This document shows positions 15,739 through 23,432 of a DNA stretch of 35,892 nt, in pieces; positions within the stretch are counted from its first letter, which is position 1; each line of letters opens with the position of its first letter. The notes below the pieces were generated by a model. The model saw only the letters and a program-made list of their open reading frames with translations. It was not told the origin of the DNA and ran no database searches. A program made the position numbers and the translations under genes. This DNA comes from Flavonifractor sp. An92 (GTDB lineage: Bacteria > Bacillota > Clostridia > Oscillospirales > Oscillospiraceae): NCBI RefSeq assembly GCF_002159175.1, contig NZ_NFGZ01000032.1, positions 1-35,892 on the forward strand, given 5' to 3'.

Positions 15739-16481
15739 ACGGGGACACCTGCCTCTACCAGCTTGCTGAGGGCGGCCTTATCGCCCACCAGAGTCACATC
15801 GGGATGGAGCTGCAGCACCGAGGCGGGCACGTCCTTGGTGACCGGGCCGGCGAAGGCCTTGCACACGGTGTCGGCCTTCTCCTCGCCGCTGACGATGATG
15901 AGGATGCGGCGGGCCTGCATGATGTTCTTGATGCCCATGCTCAGCGCGTGGCGGGGCACCTCGTCCCGGTTCTCAAAGAAGCGGGTGTTGGCGTCGATGG
16001 TCCGGTCGGTCAGAGTGACCACGTGGGTCTCCAGGCCGAAGTCGTCGCCCGGCTCGTTGAAGGCAATGTGGCCGTTGTGGCCCATGCCCAGCAGCTGCAG
16101 GTCGATGCCGCCCAGGTCGCGGATGAGCTGGTTGTAAGCGGCGCACTCGGCCTCAGGGTCCTTGGCCAGACCGTTGAGGACGTGGGTGTTCTCCTTCTTG
16201 ACGTCGATGTGGTCGAAGAGGTTGGTGTTCATGAAGTAGCGGTAGCTCTGCTCGTGGTGGGGAGACAGGCCCAGATACTCGTCCAGGTTGACGGTCTTGA
16301 TCTCAGCAAAGCTGAGGTCGCCCTTGTTGTACCACTCCACCAGCTGCTGGTAGGCGCCCACGGGGGTGCCGCCGGTGGCCAGGCCCAGCACGCTGTCGGG
16401 CTTGGTGATGACCTGGGCGGAGATGATGTTGGCCGCGCGGCGGCTCATGGCCTTGTAGTCCTCACACAGATAGATTCTCAT
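15729..16481 (-). CDS. nagB: Glucosamine-6-phosphate deaminase
   Basis: A 250-residue NagB that converts glucosamine-6-P to fructose-6-P and ammonia, the exit of amino-sugar breakdown into glycolysis. Motifs are ATGGTPVG (phosphate loop, 35-42), NLDEY with Asp67 and Glu68, and LGMGHNGHIAFNEP (131-144) with catalytic His138. An AGGAGG site lies 9 bases before the ATG. At 250 residues it is of the short Gram-positive type, without the C-terminal extension associated with GlcNAc-6-P allostery in E. coli NagB. It lies 34 bases after the aldolase gene and overlaps nagA. Confidence 0.96.
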   Translation of the reverse strand: MRIYLCEDYKAMSRRAANIISAQVITKPDSVLGLATGGTPVGAYQQLVEWYNKGDLSFAEIKTVNLDEYLGLSPHHEQSYRYFMNTNLFDHIDVKKENTHVLNGLAKDPEAECAAYNQLIRDLGGIDLQLLGMGHNGHIAFNEPGDDFGLETHVVTLTDRTIDANTRFFENRDEVPRHALSMGIKNIMQARRILIIVSGEEKADTVCKAFAGPVTKDVPASVLQLHPDVTLVGDKAALSKLVEAGVPVCG

Positions 16482-16515
16482 TGTAATACGCCTCCTGAAA
16501 CGATAGACTCAAAAA

Positions 16516-17421
16516 TCAGCAATACTTGGCGATGGCGGCATCGATCATGGCGGCAGCCTCGTCCACCACGGCGGCGTCGCTGTCGATCAGGCCGGGCATG
16601 GGCTTGCGCACGGAGCCGCACTCCACGCCCTTCTTGGCCAGGATGGCCTTCATGACGGCGTACAGGTTGCCGTGGGCGGAGCACATCTTGTAGATGATGC
16701 GGCAGATCTCGTACTGGATCTCCTGAGCCTTGGCCATCTCGCCCTTGTGGAAGAGGTCATAGACCTTCAGGAACAGCTCGGGCATCACGGCGTAGGTGCC
16801 GCCGATACCGGCGCAGGCGCCCATGGCCAGACCGGAGACATACTGCTCGTCGGGGCCGTTGAAGACCAGTACGCCGGCGTCATGCCACATCTGGATGTCC
16901 TGGGTGGGCATGGAGGAGTTCTTGACGGCGATGACGCGGGGGTTCTTCTTCATCTCAGCCAGCAGAGAGGGCGTGAGGGCCACGCCGGCCAGCTGGGGGA
17001 TGTTGTAGATGACGAAGTCGGTGTTGGGAGCGGCAGCGGAGATGTCGTTCCAGTACTGGGCGATGCCGTACTCCGGCAGGTGGAAGTAGATGGGGGGGAT
17101 GGAGGCGATGGCATCCACGCCCAGGCTCTCCGCGTGAGCAGCCAGCTCCTGGCTGTCGGCGGTGTTGTTGCAGGCCACGTGGGCGATGATGACAGCCTTG
17201 CCCTTGGCCTCGGCCATCACGTTCTCCAGCACCACCTTGCGCTCAGCCACGCTCTGGTAGATGCACTCGCCGGAAGAGCCGCCCACGTACAGGCCGTTGA
17301 CGCCCTTGCCGATCAGGTAACGGGTCAGAGCCCGCACACGCTCGGGGGAAATATTGCCCTCATCATCATAACAGGCATAGAACGCAGGGATAACGCCCTG
17401 GTACTTGCTCAGATCGCTCAT
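16516..17421 (-). CDS. nanA: N-acetylneuraminate lyase-like DHDPS-family aldolase
   Basis: A 301-residue TIM-barrel class-I aldolase of the DapA/NanA superfamily. It has GGSSGE (47-52), the carboxylate-binding loop close to the GGSTGE of sialic acid lyases, Tyr139 in IYNIP and the Schiff-base Lys167 in VIAVKNSS. A true DapA would usually carry GTTGE, so splitting N-acetylneuraminate into ManNAc and pyruvate is the best assignment. Its place before nagB-nagA and with an AGE-type epimerase supports this. Another 2-keto-3-deoxy sugar acid remains possible. AGGAGG lies 9 bases before the ATG. A probable own promoter (17528-17556) and a hairpin leader separate it from the permease gene. Confidence 0.85.
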   Translation of the reverse strand: MSDLSKYQGVIPAFYACYDDEGNISPERVRALTRYLIGKGVNGLYVGGSSGECIYQSVAERKVVLENVMAEAKGKAVIIAHVACNNTADSQELAAHAESLGVDAIASIPPIYFHLPEYGIAQYWNDISAAAPNTDFVIYNIPQLAGVALTPSLLAEMKKNPRVIAVKNSSMPTQDIQMWHDAGVLVFNGPDEQYVSGLAMGACAGIGGTYAVMPELFLKVYDLFHKGEMAKAQEIQYEICRIIYKMCSAHGNLYAVMKAILAKKGVECGSVRKPMPGLIDSDAAVVDEAAAMIDAAIAKYC

Positions 17422-17474
17422 GTTCGTTTACCTCCTAATGAGTATGATAGGTAGATGGACAGGCCAAAGTGATA

Positions 17475-17505
17475 CGGACCCGCCCCGCTCTTCGGGGCGG
17501 GTCCG
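17475..17505 (-). promoter_or_regulatory. Strong hairpin in the nanA leader / permease-nanA gap
   Basis: A perfect 13-bp stem, CGGACCCGCCCCG with its complement, and a 5-base loop lie between malG and nanA on the minus strand. No T-run follows, so it is not a standard terminator. If the promoter at 17528-17556 is real, the hairpin falls within the nanA leader about 54-84 bases before the start codon. It could act as an attenuator, an mRNA 3'-end stabiliser for the ABC transcript, or a processing site. Confidence 0.6.
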
Positions 17506-17527
17506 CGGCCTTGTCTGTGTCGCTCCA

Positions 17528-17556
17528 ATCTTACCAAATCCGAAGATGTTCCGCAA
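17528..17556 (-). promoter_or_regulatory. Candidate internal promoter for nanA-nagB-nagA
   Basis: On the minus strand TTGCGG (17556-17551) and TAAGAT (17533-17528) are spaced 17 bases, with a preceding AT-rich stretch near 17570-17585. The match is moderate, but the position just after the malG stop suits separate expression of the catabolic enzymes. Confidence 0.45.
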
Positions 17557-17584
17557 GACCGGAGGTTTTAAATCAGGTCCGTAA

Positions 17585-18454
17585 TTAACCCTTGACGGCA
17601 CCCATTGCAATGCCCTGGGTGAAGTATTTCTGGAACGCGATGAACACCACCACGATGGGGATGGCCGCCAGCGCCGCACCGGCCATGATGAGGCCGAAGT
17701 CGGAGGACATCTCGCCCTGGAGGTTGGCGATGGCCAGGGGGAGGGTCCACTTGTCCTCGCTGGTGAGCATGACCAACTGGAGGAAGTAGTCGTTCCAGGT
17801 GTTGACGAAGGTGAAGATCGCCAGTGCGCCGATGCCCGGCTTGATCATGGGCAGGACCACGGTGGCGAAGGTGCGGATCTCGCCCGCGCCGTCCACACGG
17901 GCGGCCTCCAGGATCTCGTTGGGGATGGTCTCAGAGAACTGCTTCATCAGGAACACGCCGAAGGGCCAGCCCACGGTGGGGAGGATGACCGCCCAGAGGG
18001 TGTCGTTGATGTGGAAGATGTTGGTCATCTCCTGCAGCAGGGGGATAACGATGACCTGCTTGGGCAGGGCCATGGCGCAGATGATGATGGTGAACAGCAC
18101 GCCCCGGCCGATAAAGCGCTTCTTGGCCAGAGCGTAGCCCGCCAGAGCGGCGGTCAGGCAGGTCAGGACCATGGCAGCGGCCGAGATGAAGATGATGTTG
18201 AACAACCACTTCATAGCCGGGTGGCTAAAGAGCTTGATGTAGTTCTCCAGAGTCGGCTCCATGGGGAACCAGACCGGAGTCTTGGAGTTGATCTCCACCG
18301 CGGTCTTGAAAGAGCCGGTGACGATCCAGTACAGCGGGAACAGGAAGAACAGGGCCAGCAGGACCAGGATCACCACCGCGAAGATCTTATAGCCGGTGGA
18401 GGTTCCGGTGAGGTCGGTGCTCCTCTTGGTTTTTACAGCAGTATTCGCACTCAT
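17585..18454 (-). CDS. Sugar ABC transporter permease, MalG type
   Basis: A 289-residue inner-membrane permease with an N-terminal helix around residues 25-47 and five further helices. The cytoplasmic EAA coupling loop (EAARVDGAGEIRTFATVVLPMIKPG) contacts the ATPase. The C-terminal AFQKYFTQGIAMGAVKG is typical of MalG/UgpE-type permeases. GGGGAGG lies about 6 bases before the ATG. It is 14 bases downstream of the MalF-type permease, with which it forms a heterodimeric channel. The substrate is inferred from the adjacent sialic-acid/GlcNAc genes only. Confidence 0.93.
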   Translation of the reverse strand: MSANTAVKTKRSTDLTGTSTGYKIFAVVILVLLALFFLFPLYWIVTGSFKTAVEINSKTPVWFPMEPTLENYIKLFSHPAMKWLFNIIFISAAAMVLTCLTAALAGYALAKKRFIGRGVLFTIIICAMALPKQVIVIPLLQEMTNIFHINDTLWAVILPTVGWPFGVFLMKQFSETIPNEILEAARVDGAGEIRTFATVVLPMIKPGIGALAIFTFVNTWNDYFLQLVMLTSEDKWTLPLAIANLQGEMSSDFGLIMAGAALAAIPIVVVFIAFQKYFTQGIAMGAVKG

Positions 18455-18468
18455 TTTCTCGCCTCCCC

Positions 18469-19401
18469 TTAGTCAGTCTTCGCCAGTTTGAACTGCAGGG
18501 CCGAGAAGATGGCGATGATGATCGCCAGCACCACGCCGATGGCGTTGGCGTAGCCCAGATCGTTGAGGCGATAGGCGGTGTCGTACACCTGGTACATGAT
18601 GGTCATGGTGGCATTGTTGGGTCCGCCGCGGGTCAGCAGCTGGATCAGCGCGAAGCACTGGAAGGAGTTGATAGTGGTGATGACCAGGATGTACAGGGTG
18701 GTGGACATGATCTGGGGCCACTTGATCTTCCAGAACACCTGGAGCTTGGTGGCGCCATCCACCTGGGCCGCCTCCACGAGAGACTGGTCCACGTTGCCCA
18801 GGGCCGCCACATACAGCACGATGGGCTGGCCGATGGAGGTGGTGAAGAGGATCAGGATGATGAACCAGATGGCGGTCTTGGAGTTGCCCAGCCAGTCAAA
18901 GCCCACATTACCAGTGACCTGGTTCAGAATGCCGTAGTAGGGGTTGAGGATCCACTTCCACACCACGGTGATGGCCACCGAGCCGGAGACCACCGGCAGG
19001 TAGAACACGCACCGGAAGAAGGAGCGGGGCACAGCGTGCATCTTGTAGATGGCGGAGCTCACCCACAGCGAGAACGCAGTGACGCTGGGCACCGCAACCA
19101 CCACGATGAGCAGGGTGTTCAGGAAGCCCTTGTGGAAGGTGGGGTCTTTGAAGAGTTTGATGTAGTTATCGAAGCCCGCGAAGCCCTTGATGCCACCCAG
19201 GCCGTATTCACAGAAGCTGTAAAATACGCAGATGAACATGGGCAGGACCACGAAGGCCACGAAGAAGATGAGACTGGGCAGCAGGAACAGGTAGGCCCAC
19301 ATGGTCTCCCGGCGGACCAGGGCCCGGCTCATTCCGGAGTACTTGGGCGGCTTCTGCCGCTTGGGCTTTTCAGCCCGGACTGCGGCGGTCGTTTGCGCCA
19401 T
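18469..19401 (-). CDS. Sugar ABC transporter permease, MalF type
   Basis: A 310-residue permease, partner of the MalG-type protein. A basic cytoplasmic N-terminus (about 40 residues) precedes six hydrophobic helices, and the EAA loop reads EAAQVDGATKLQVFWKIKWP. The ATG at 19401 (MAQTTAAV) follows GAGGGGG by 8 bases. A 32-codon upstream extension of the frame runs through the intergenic hairpins and is rejected. It is separated from the solute-binding protein gene by 118 bases holding two strong hairpins, which probably lower its expression relative to the binding protein. Confidence 0.93.
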   Translation of the reverse strand: MAQTTAAVRAEKPKRQKPPKYSGMSRALVRRETMWAYLFLLPSLIFFVAFVVLPMFICVFYSFCEYGLGGIKGFAGFDNYIKLFKDPTFHKGFLNTLLIVVVAVPSVTAFSLWVSSAIYKMHAVPRSFFRCVFYLPVVSGSVAITVVWKWILNPYYGILNQVTGNVGFDWLGNSKTAIWFIILILFTTSIGQPIVLYVAALGNVDQSLVEAAQVDGATKLQVFWKIKWPQIMSTTLYILVITTINSFQCFALIQLLTRGGPNNATMTIMYQVYDTAYRLNDLGYANAIGVVLAIIIAIFSALQFKLAKTD

Positions 19402-19437
19402 AGATAGTTCCCCCTCTTTTCTAGTAGTTGGTCGCGC

Positions 19438-19494
19438 CCCGGGAAGCTTCCCGGGAAAGAACTGTGCCCACCCCCTCCCAGGGAGCGGGCACAG
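19438..19494 (-). promoter_or_regulatory. Two intercistronic hairpins between binding protein and permease genes
   Basis: On the minus strand, the first structure after the binding-protein gene pairs CTGTGCCC (19494-19487) with GGGCACAG (19469-19462) and is followed by TTCTTT. The second is a perfect 18-base palindrome, CCCGGGAAGCTTCCCGGG (19455-19438). They probably act as a leaky terminator or 3'-end stabiliser, giving more binding protein than permease, a common arrangement in ABC operons. Function is inference. Confidence 0.6.
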
Positions 19495-19519
19495 CATCGC
19501 TCAGGTATTTGGTTGGTGA

Positions 19520-20872
19520 TTAGCCGATGTTGGCGTTGGCCTTGGCCACGAAGTCATCGGCAGCAGTCTGAGGATCGGCGCCGGTGGTCATGATGGCGGT
19601 CAGCATGGGCCACCACTCGGCGCGCTGCTCGGTCCAGCCGCCGGTCAGGTTGTAGTAACGGCCCAGGTAGTCGCTCATCAGAGCGAAGGGAGCGCGCAGC
19701 TCGGCGTCGGCATCGTCGGCATAGATGTCGCCCCAGTCAGAGTGGACGGGGAAGAAGCCGGTGGTCTTCACAGCCTCGGTGCCGGCAGTCTGGTCGTCGC
19801 ACACGAACTGGATGAACTTCTTGGCAGCCTCGATCTTGGCGTCGTCGCCGTTGTCAAAGACACCGAAGCCATAGGGGCCGGCCATCTCCAGCTCAGGCTG
19901 ACCGTCGTCAGAGGGGAAGGCCATGGCGAAGGGAGTGAACTGGGTCTGCTCCGCGTACTGAGAGTAGTTGGAGTAGTTCCAGCAGAAGGTCACGGCGCAG
20001 GTCTGGTTGGCGAAAGCCTGCAGCTCGTCAGCGGCAGCGTAGGAGGCGTTGGCGGACAGGGAGCCGTCATTCACCATGCTCTGCAGCAGGGTCAGGGCCT
20101 TCACGTTGTTGGCGCTGTTGGCGTTGTAGGAGGAGCCGTCGTCGGTGACATAGTAGTCAGAGTACAGGTTGTTCACCAGAGCGCGGGTGCCCTGGTCACC
20201 GCCCTGGGCGCCGCAGTAGATGATGCCCGGGGTGATGATGTTGATGGTGCCGGCATTCGCCGCGTCGCGAACAGCCTCCATGGCCTTCACGAAGTTGTCG
20301 GTGGTCCAGGTGCGGGTCTCCTCGTCCAGGTACTGCAGAGCACCGGCGGCCTCAAAGGCCTCGTAGTTGATGGCCATGCAGTGGGCGGCCACGCTCAGGG
20401 GGTACAGGTAGTAAGTACCGTCCAGCTGAGAGACCTCGTTGATGCCCTCGGCGATGTCGGAGCCGCCGGCCTCCCACAGGTCGGACAGGTCGGCCATCAG
20501 GCCCTCGCGGGCGTAGTTACCAACGATACGCTCGGGGCCCTCGAAGATGATGTCGGGGGCGCTGCCGGAGCTGATGGCGGTGGTCAGCTTCTGATCGCCG
20601 TCCTGGTAGTTGATGGGAGTCACGGTGATGTTGATGTCGGGGTTCGCCTCGTTGAAAGCGCTGACGATGGGCTCCCAGGCAGCGGCGTCAGTAAAGCCGC
20701 CGATGTTGAAGGCCCACAGGCTCAGCTCCACGGCGGAGCCGCTGCCACCCTCGTTGCCGGAGGTGCTGGGGTTGCTGCTGGGTTCGCTGGTGGTACCGCC
20801 GCCGCAAGCAACCAGGCTCAGGGACATGCCCGCGGCCAGTGCAAGAGCGACTGCTTTGTTCCACTTTTTCAT
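19520..20872 (-). CDS. Lipoprotein sugar-binding protein of an ABC importer
   Basis: A 450-residue family-1 extracellular solute-binding protein. The N-terminus is a lipoprotein signal: basic MKKWNK, a hydrophobic stretch, then the lipobox LVAC with lipid-bearing Cys23, followed by a Gly/Ser/Thr-rich linker to about residue 45. The mature part has the two-lobed pattern of SBP family 1 (LSLWAFNIGGF, FNEANPDINITVTPINYQD, GSAPDIIFEG). The start at 20872 has GAGGAGG 10 bases upstream; the frame extends further but through the promoter. The neighbouring lyase, epimerase and nagAB suggest that sialic acid or an N-acetylated amino sugar is the ligand. No binding-site residue proves this. Confidence 0.92.
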   Translation of the reverse strand: MKKWNKAVALALAAGMSLSLVACGGGTTSEPSSNPSTSGNEGGSGSAVELSLWAFNIGGFTDAAAWEPIVSAFNEANPDINITVTPINYQDGDQKLTTAISSGSAPDIIFEGPERIVGNYAREGLMADLSDLWEAGGSDIAEGINEVSQLDGTYYLYPLSVAAHCMAINYEAFEAAGALQYLDEETRTWTTDNFVKAMEAVRDAANAGTINIITPGIIYCGAQGGDQGTRALVNNLYSDYYVTDDGSSYNANSANNVKALTLLQSMVNDGSLSANASYAAADELQAFANQTCAVTFCWNYSNYSQYAEQTQFTPFAMAFPSDDGQPELEMAGPYGFGVFDNGDDAKIEAAKKFIQFVCDDQTAGTEAVKTTGFFPVHSDWGDIYADDADAELRAPFALMSDYLGRYYNLTGGWTEQRAEWWPMLTAIMTTGADPQTAADDFVAKANANIG

Positions 20873-20942
20873 TTCTTGATTTCCTCCTCTAACCGTTGAT
20901 TTTTCAAATACGCTGCTGATGGGTCCGTAACCCGTTGTGTAG

Positions 20943-20971
20943 ATTGTACAATCGCATATGCCGTTTGTCAA
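20943..20971 (-). promoter_or_regulatory. Promoter of the ABC importer operon with overlapping palindromes
   Basis: On the minus strand TTGACA (20971-20966) and TACAAT (20948-20943) are spaced 17 bases. The -10 box is embedded in the perfect palindrome GATTGTACAATC (20942-20953). A second palindrome, GCATATGC (20954-20961), lies in the spacer. An A/T-rich tract upstream (20980-21020) could be an UP element and a weak end for rpiR. The palindromes are candidate operators, perhaps for the adjacent RpiR-type regulator (inference). Confidence 0.8.
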
Positions 20972-21072
20972 TAGGAGAATCAAAAAAATTTTCTTTTTTC
21001 TTGTCTGATGCAAGTTTTTTTCAAACCCATCTGACAGAGTTCCTGCATATTCAACCCGTAGTTCCCAGTTTC

Positions 21073-21930
21073 TTACAGGTGCTTCTCCGACAGGGCGCGC
21101 GCCACCCGGTCCTGATTGGCGGCCGCCCCCTCCGGGTCCAAAGCGCACACGTCATGGTACAGGATGTCCAGCAGGAAGAGCTGCGCCATCCGGGCCGCCA
21201 CCGTTCCCAGCTGGGTGGGGCTCTCGTTGGAGCCGCACTGAAGCACCACGTTGGCGTACACCGCGGCGGGAGATTTGGGGAAGCGGGTGATGAGGATCAC
21301 GCTGGCCTGCCGCTCCCGGGCCTGCTTGAGCACATCGGTCAGGTCCCGGGTGGCCCCCGAGTAGGAGAAGTAGAACACCACGTCCCGCTCGGTGAGCTGC
21401 GCACAGCGGATAGACTGCAGGTGGGAGTCCTGGACCGCGAAGAACCCGGGCCGGATGGTGCTGAAGAGATGGGCGGCCTCCTGGGCCATGATCATGGAGC
21501 CGCCCTGGCCCATGCACAGCACCGTGTCGGCTCCCAGCAGCAGCTCCGCCGCCCGGCGGATCTCCTCGGGATGGTTGAGCCGCCCGGTCTGGAGGATGGC
21601 CTCCACGTCGGTCTCCAGCAGCTCCTGGAAGGGATGCTCCCCTCCGGGGCTCTCCAGAGCCCTCTCCCCTACGACCGCCGCAGCCCCCTGGCCGGCGGTG
21701 ACCGAGTTGGCCACCGCCAGCTTGAAGGCGCTGTATCCCTTATAGCCCATCCGGCGGCAGAAGCGGGAGATGGTGGCCTCGGCCACATTGCAGTTCTCCG
21801 CCAGCTCCGAGATGGACATGTACTGGGTCTGCCGCTGGTGGGCTACCACATAATCGGCCACCCGCTTCTCGGCGCTGGTCAGCTGATAGTATTCATTGTC
21901 CAGCTGGGCAAAAATGTTGCTGAAGGGCAT
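21073..21930 (-). CDS. RpiR-family transcriptional regulator
   Basis: A 285-residue regulator with an N-terminal HTH of the RpiR type (residues about 15-75; MSISELAENCNVAEATISRFCRRMGY is the helix-turn-helix region). Its C-terminal SIS domain (about 125-260; GQGGSMIMAQEAAHLF at 141-156) senses sugar phosphates. RpiR members include NanR of Gram-positive bacteria and MurR. The gene lies between the epimerase and ABC genes, so control of the island by ManNAc-6-P, GlcNAc-6-P or GlcN-6-P is likely but inferred. It sits 34 bases downstream of the epimerase gene, probably on one transcript; AAAGGAG lies 11 bases before the ATG. Confidence 0.92.
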   Translation of the reverse strand: MPFSNIFAQLDNEYYQLTSAEKRVADYVVAHQRQTQYMSISELAENCNVAEATISRFCRRMGYKGYSAFKLAVANSVTAGQGAAAVVGERALESPGGEHPFQELLETDVEAILQTGRLNHPEEIRRAAELLLGADTVLCMGQGGSMIMAQEAAHLFSTIRPGFFAVQDSHLQSIRCAQLTERDVVFYFSYSGATRDLTDVLKQARERQASVILITRFPKSPAAVYANVVLQCGSNESPTQLGTVAARMAQLFLLDILYHDVCALDPEGAAANQDRVARALSEKHL

Positions 21931-21964
21931 GGCGCTGCCATCTCCTTTCCGTCCGCCGCGTGTC

Positions 21965-23191
21965 TTACTCCGCCAGGAGCTCGGCCAGCATCCCGTCCAC
22001 CATGGACAGCATCCGGGGCAGGTGGAAGGGGCCCTTGAAGGTGGAGCCCTTGGTGGAGGGCATGGTGGGCAGACCGTCGCGGCGCAGGTAGCCGTACCAC
22101 TCGCCGTACTCCCGGTCGGAGAAGTGCTGCTTGCAGTAGTCCAGAGTCTGCTCGAACTTCTCCAGATACTTCACGTCGCCGGTGTCGCGGAAGATCATCA
22201 TGGAGGCGATCAGGATCTCGTCATGGGGCCACCACAGCTTCATGTCGTGCTCATAGGCCTCGGTGGGCTTGCCCAGGCAGTCGATGAAGTAGAGCAGTCC
22301 GCCGTACTCCTTGTCCCAGCCGGCCTCGAAAGCCTGGTCGAAGATCTTGATGGCGGTAGCGTGGATCTCGGGGTCGTTGGCGTACTTGGCCGCCTCCATC
22401 AGGAACCAGGAGCACTCGATGTCGTGGCCGGGGTTGACCACGCGGCCCTCGGTGACGTCCAGGCGGGGAGTGCCGTCGGGAGCCACAGACTCCAGGGTGC
22501 ACTTGAGCTCGGGCTTATAGTGGTACTTGAAGATGGTCTCCACGCACTCCTGGGCCCGGTCGGCGTAGAGCTTCTGCCACTCGGGGTCCTGGTCCACCCG
22601 GCGCAGCACGGAAGTGATGTTCAGGTAGATCATGGGATCGGCCAGAGCGCGGCCGGTGCGGGTGGTGGGAATGGTCTTGGGGCCCAGGCCGGTGGGGTCC
22701 TTGATGAGGCCGTTGTTGAGCTTGTAGATCAGCTCATAGGCCTCACGGGCACGCTCCAGGCAGACGGTCTCGCCGGTGACGCCGTAGTACTCGGCGTTGG
22801 CGATGGCGTAGAAGCCCTCGCTGAAGCAGTAGCGGCGCTGACGCAGGGGCTTGCCGTCGGCAGTGACGGTGAAGTACATGCGGTTGCCCGCTTCACGGTT
22901 GATGCAGTGGGCCTCCATGAAGTCCAGGCAGCTCTTGCTGGCCTTCAGCCACTCGTCCTTCACGCCGTAGGCGTGGCAGAGGTAGGCGAACATCCAGGCG
23001 CAACGGCCCTGCATCCACACGCTCTTGTCGGTGGAGTAGATCTCGCCCTTGCGGTCCAGGCAGGTGTAGACGCCGCCGTTGACGTGGTCCATGCCGTTCT
23101 TCAGCCAGAAATTGACGCAGATGTCCAGTTCCTCCGAGATCCAGTCCTTATGTGCCTGCAGACGTGCTCTCATTTCCTGTTCCATGTTCAT
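21965..23191 (-). CDS. AGE-type N-acylglucosamine 2-epimerase
   Basis: A 408-residue (alpha/alpha)6-barrel protein of the N-acylglucosamine 2-epimerase (renin-binding-protein) family. It matches the family's early signature GGVYTCLDRKGEIYSTDKS, then WMQGRCAWMF, NPGHDIECSW (His256), LWWPHDE (His323) and a late FHLPR (His390). His256 and His390 correspond in position to the two catalytic histidines known in animal AGE. Expected role: interconvert free ManNAc and GlcNAc after the lyase. Cellobiose 2-epimerase is a related alternative, less likely from the signature and context. The start at 23191 has AAGGAAGG 5 bases upstream; a Met two codons on (23185) is equally possible. It is followed by rpiR. 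Confidence 0.88.
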   Translation of the reverse strand: MNMEQEMRARLQAHKDWISEELDICVNFWLKNGMDHVNGGVYTCLDRKGEIYSTDKSVWMQGRCAWMFAYLCHAYGVKDEWLKASKSCLDFMEAHCINREAGNRMYFTVTADGKPLRQRRYCFSEGFYAIANAEYYGVTGETVCLERAREAYELIYKLNNGLIKDPTGLGPKTIPTTRTGRALADPMIYLNITSVLRRVDQDPEWQKLYADRAQECVETIFKYHYKPELKCTLESVAPDGTPRLDVTEGRVVNPGHDIECSWFLMEAAKYANDPEIHATAIKIFDQAFEAGWDKEYGGLLYFIDCLGKPTEAYEHDMKLWWPHDEILIASMMIFRDTGDVKYLEKFEQTLDYCKQHFSDREYGEWYGYLRRDGLPTMPSTKGSTFKGPFHLPRMLSMVDGMLAELLAE

Positions 23192-23263
23192 TCCAGCCTT
23201 CCTTTTTGTTAGAAATATCCAAAGGGAGTTGGGGTCCATCCCGTCCCTCTTTGTGTCACCTAC

Positions 23264-23293
23264 ATCATACCTTTGAAAGTATCTTTCCGTCAA
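23264..23293 (-). promoter_or_regulatory. Promoter of the epimerase-rpiR operon
   Basis: On the minus strand TTGACG (23293-23288) and TATGAT (23269-23264) are spaced 18 bases. The spacer contains GAAAG-ATA-CTTTC and the overlapping palindrome CTTTGAAAG (23271-23279 on the plus strand). These could be operator half-sites. The leader to the ATG at 23191 is about 65 bases. Confidence 0.65.
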
Positions 23294-23296
23294 GTT

Positions 23297-23311
23297 AATA
23301 TTTGAAATATT
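23297..23311. promoter_or_regulatory. 15-bp perfect palindrome in the divergent control region
   Basis: AATATTTGAAATATT is a perfect 7-1-7 inverted repeat. It lies just upstream of the -35 box of the epimerase promoter and 25 bases before a TTGACA (23336-23341) facing the kinase gene. For that plus-strand TTGACA I could not find a -10 box at normal spacing. In a region that is otherwise GC-rich, this AT palindrome is a good candidate operator for the RpiR-type regulator. Confidence 0.55.
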
Positions 23312-23432
23312 TTTTCATTTTTCTCCGTTTATGCCTTGACAGAATGAAAAAAGCTGATAACCTTATAGAGGGGCGGCTTGAGGCGGCTTGCCCAAAGACC
23401 CCCTTATGATTATAACAAGGAGGAGGATACCC

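Noticed and set aside
16516-17421. Dihydrodipicolinate synthase (DapA) for the aldolase
   Set aside because: The GGSSGE loop, its place beside nagB-nagA, the AGE-type epimerase and the sugar importer fit sialic acid lyase better than lysine synthesis; kept only as a superfamily-level alternative.
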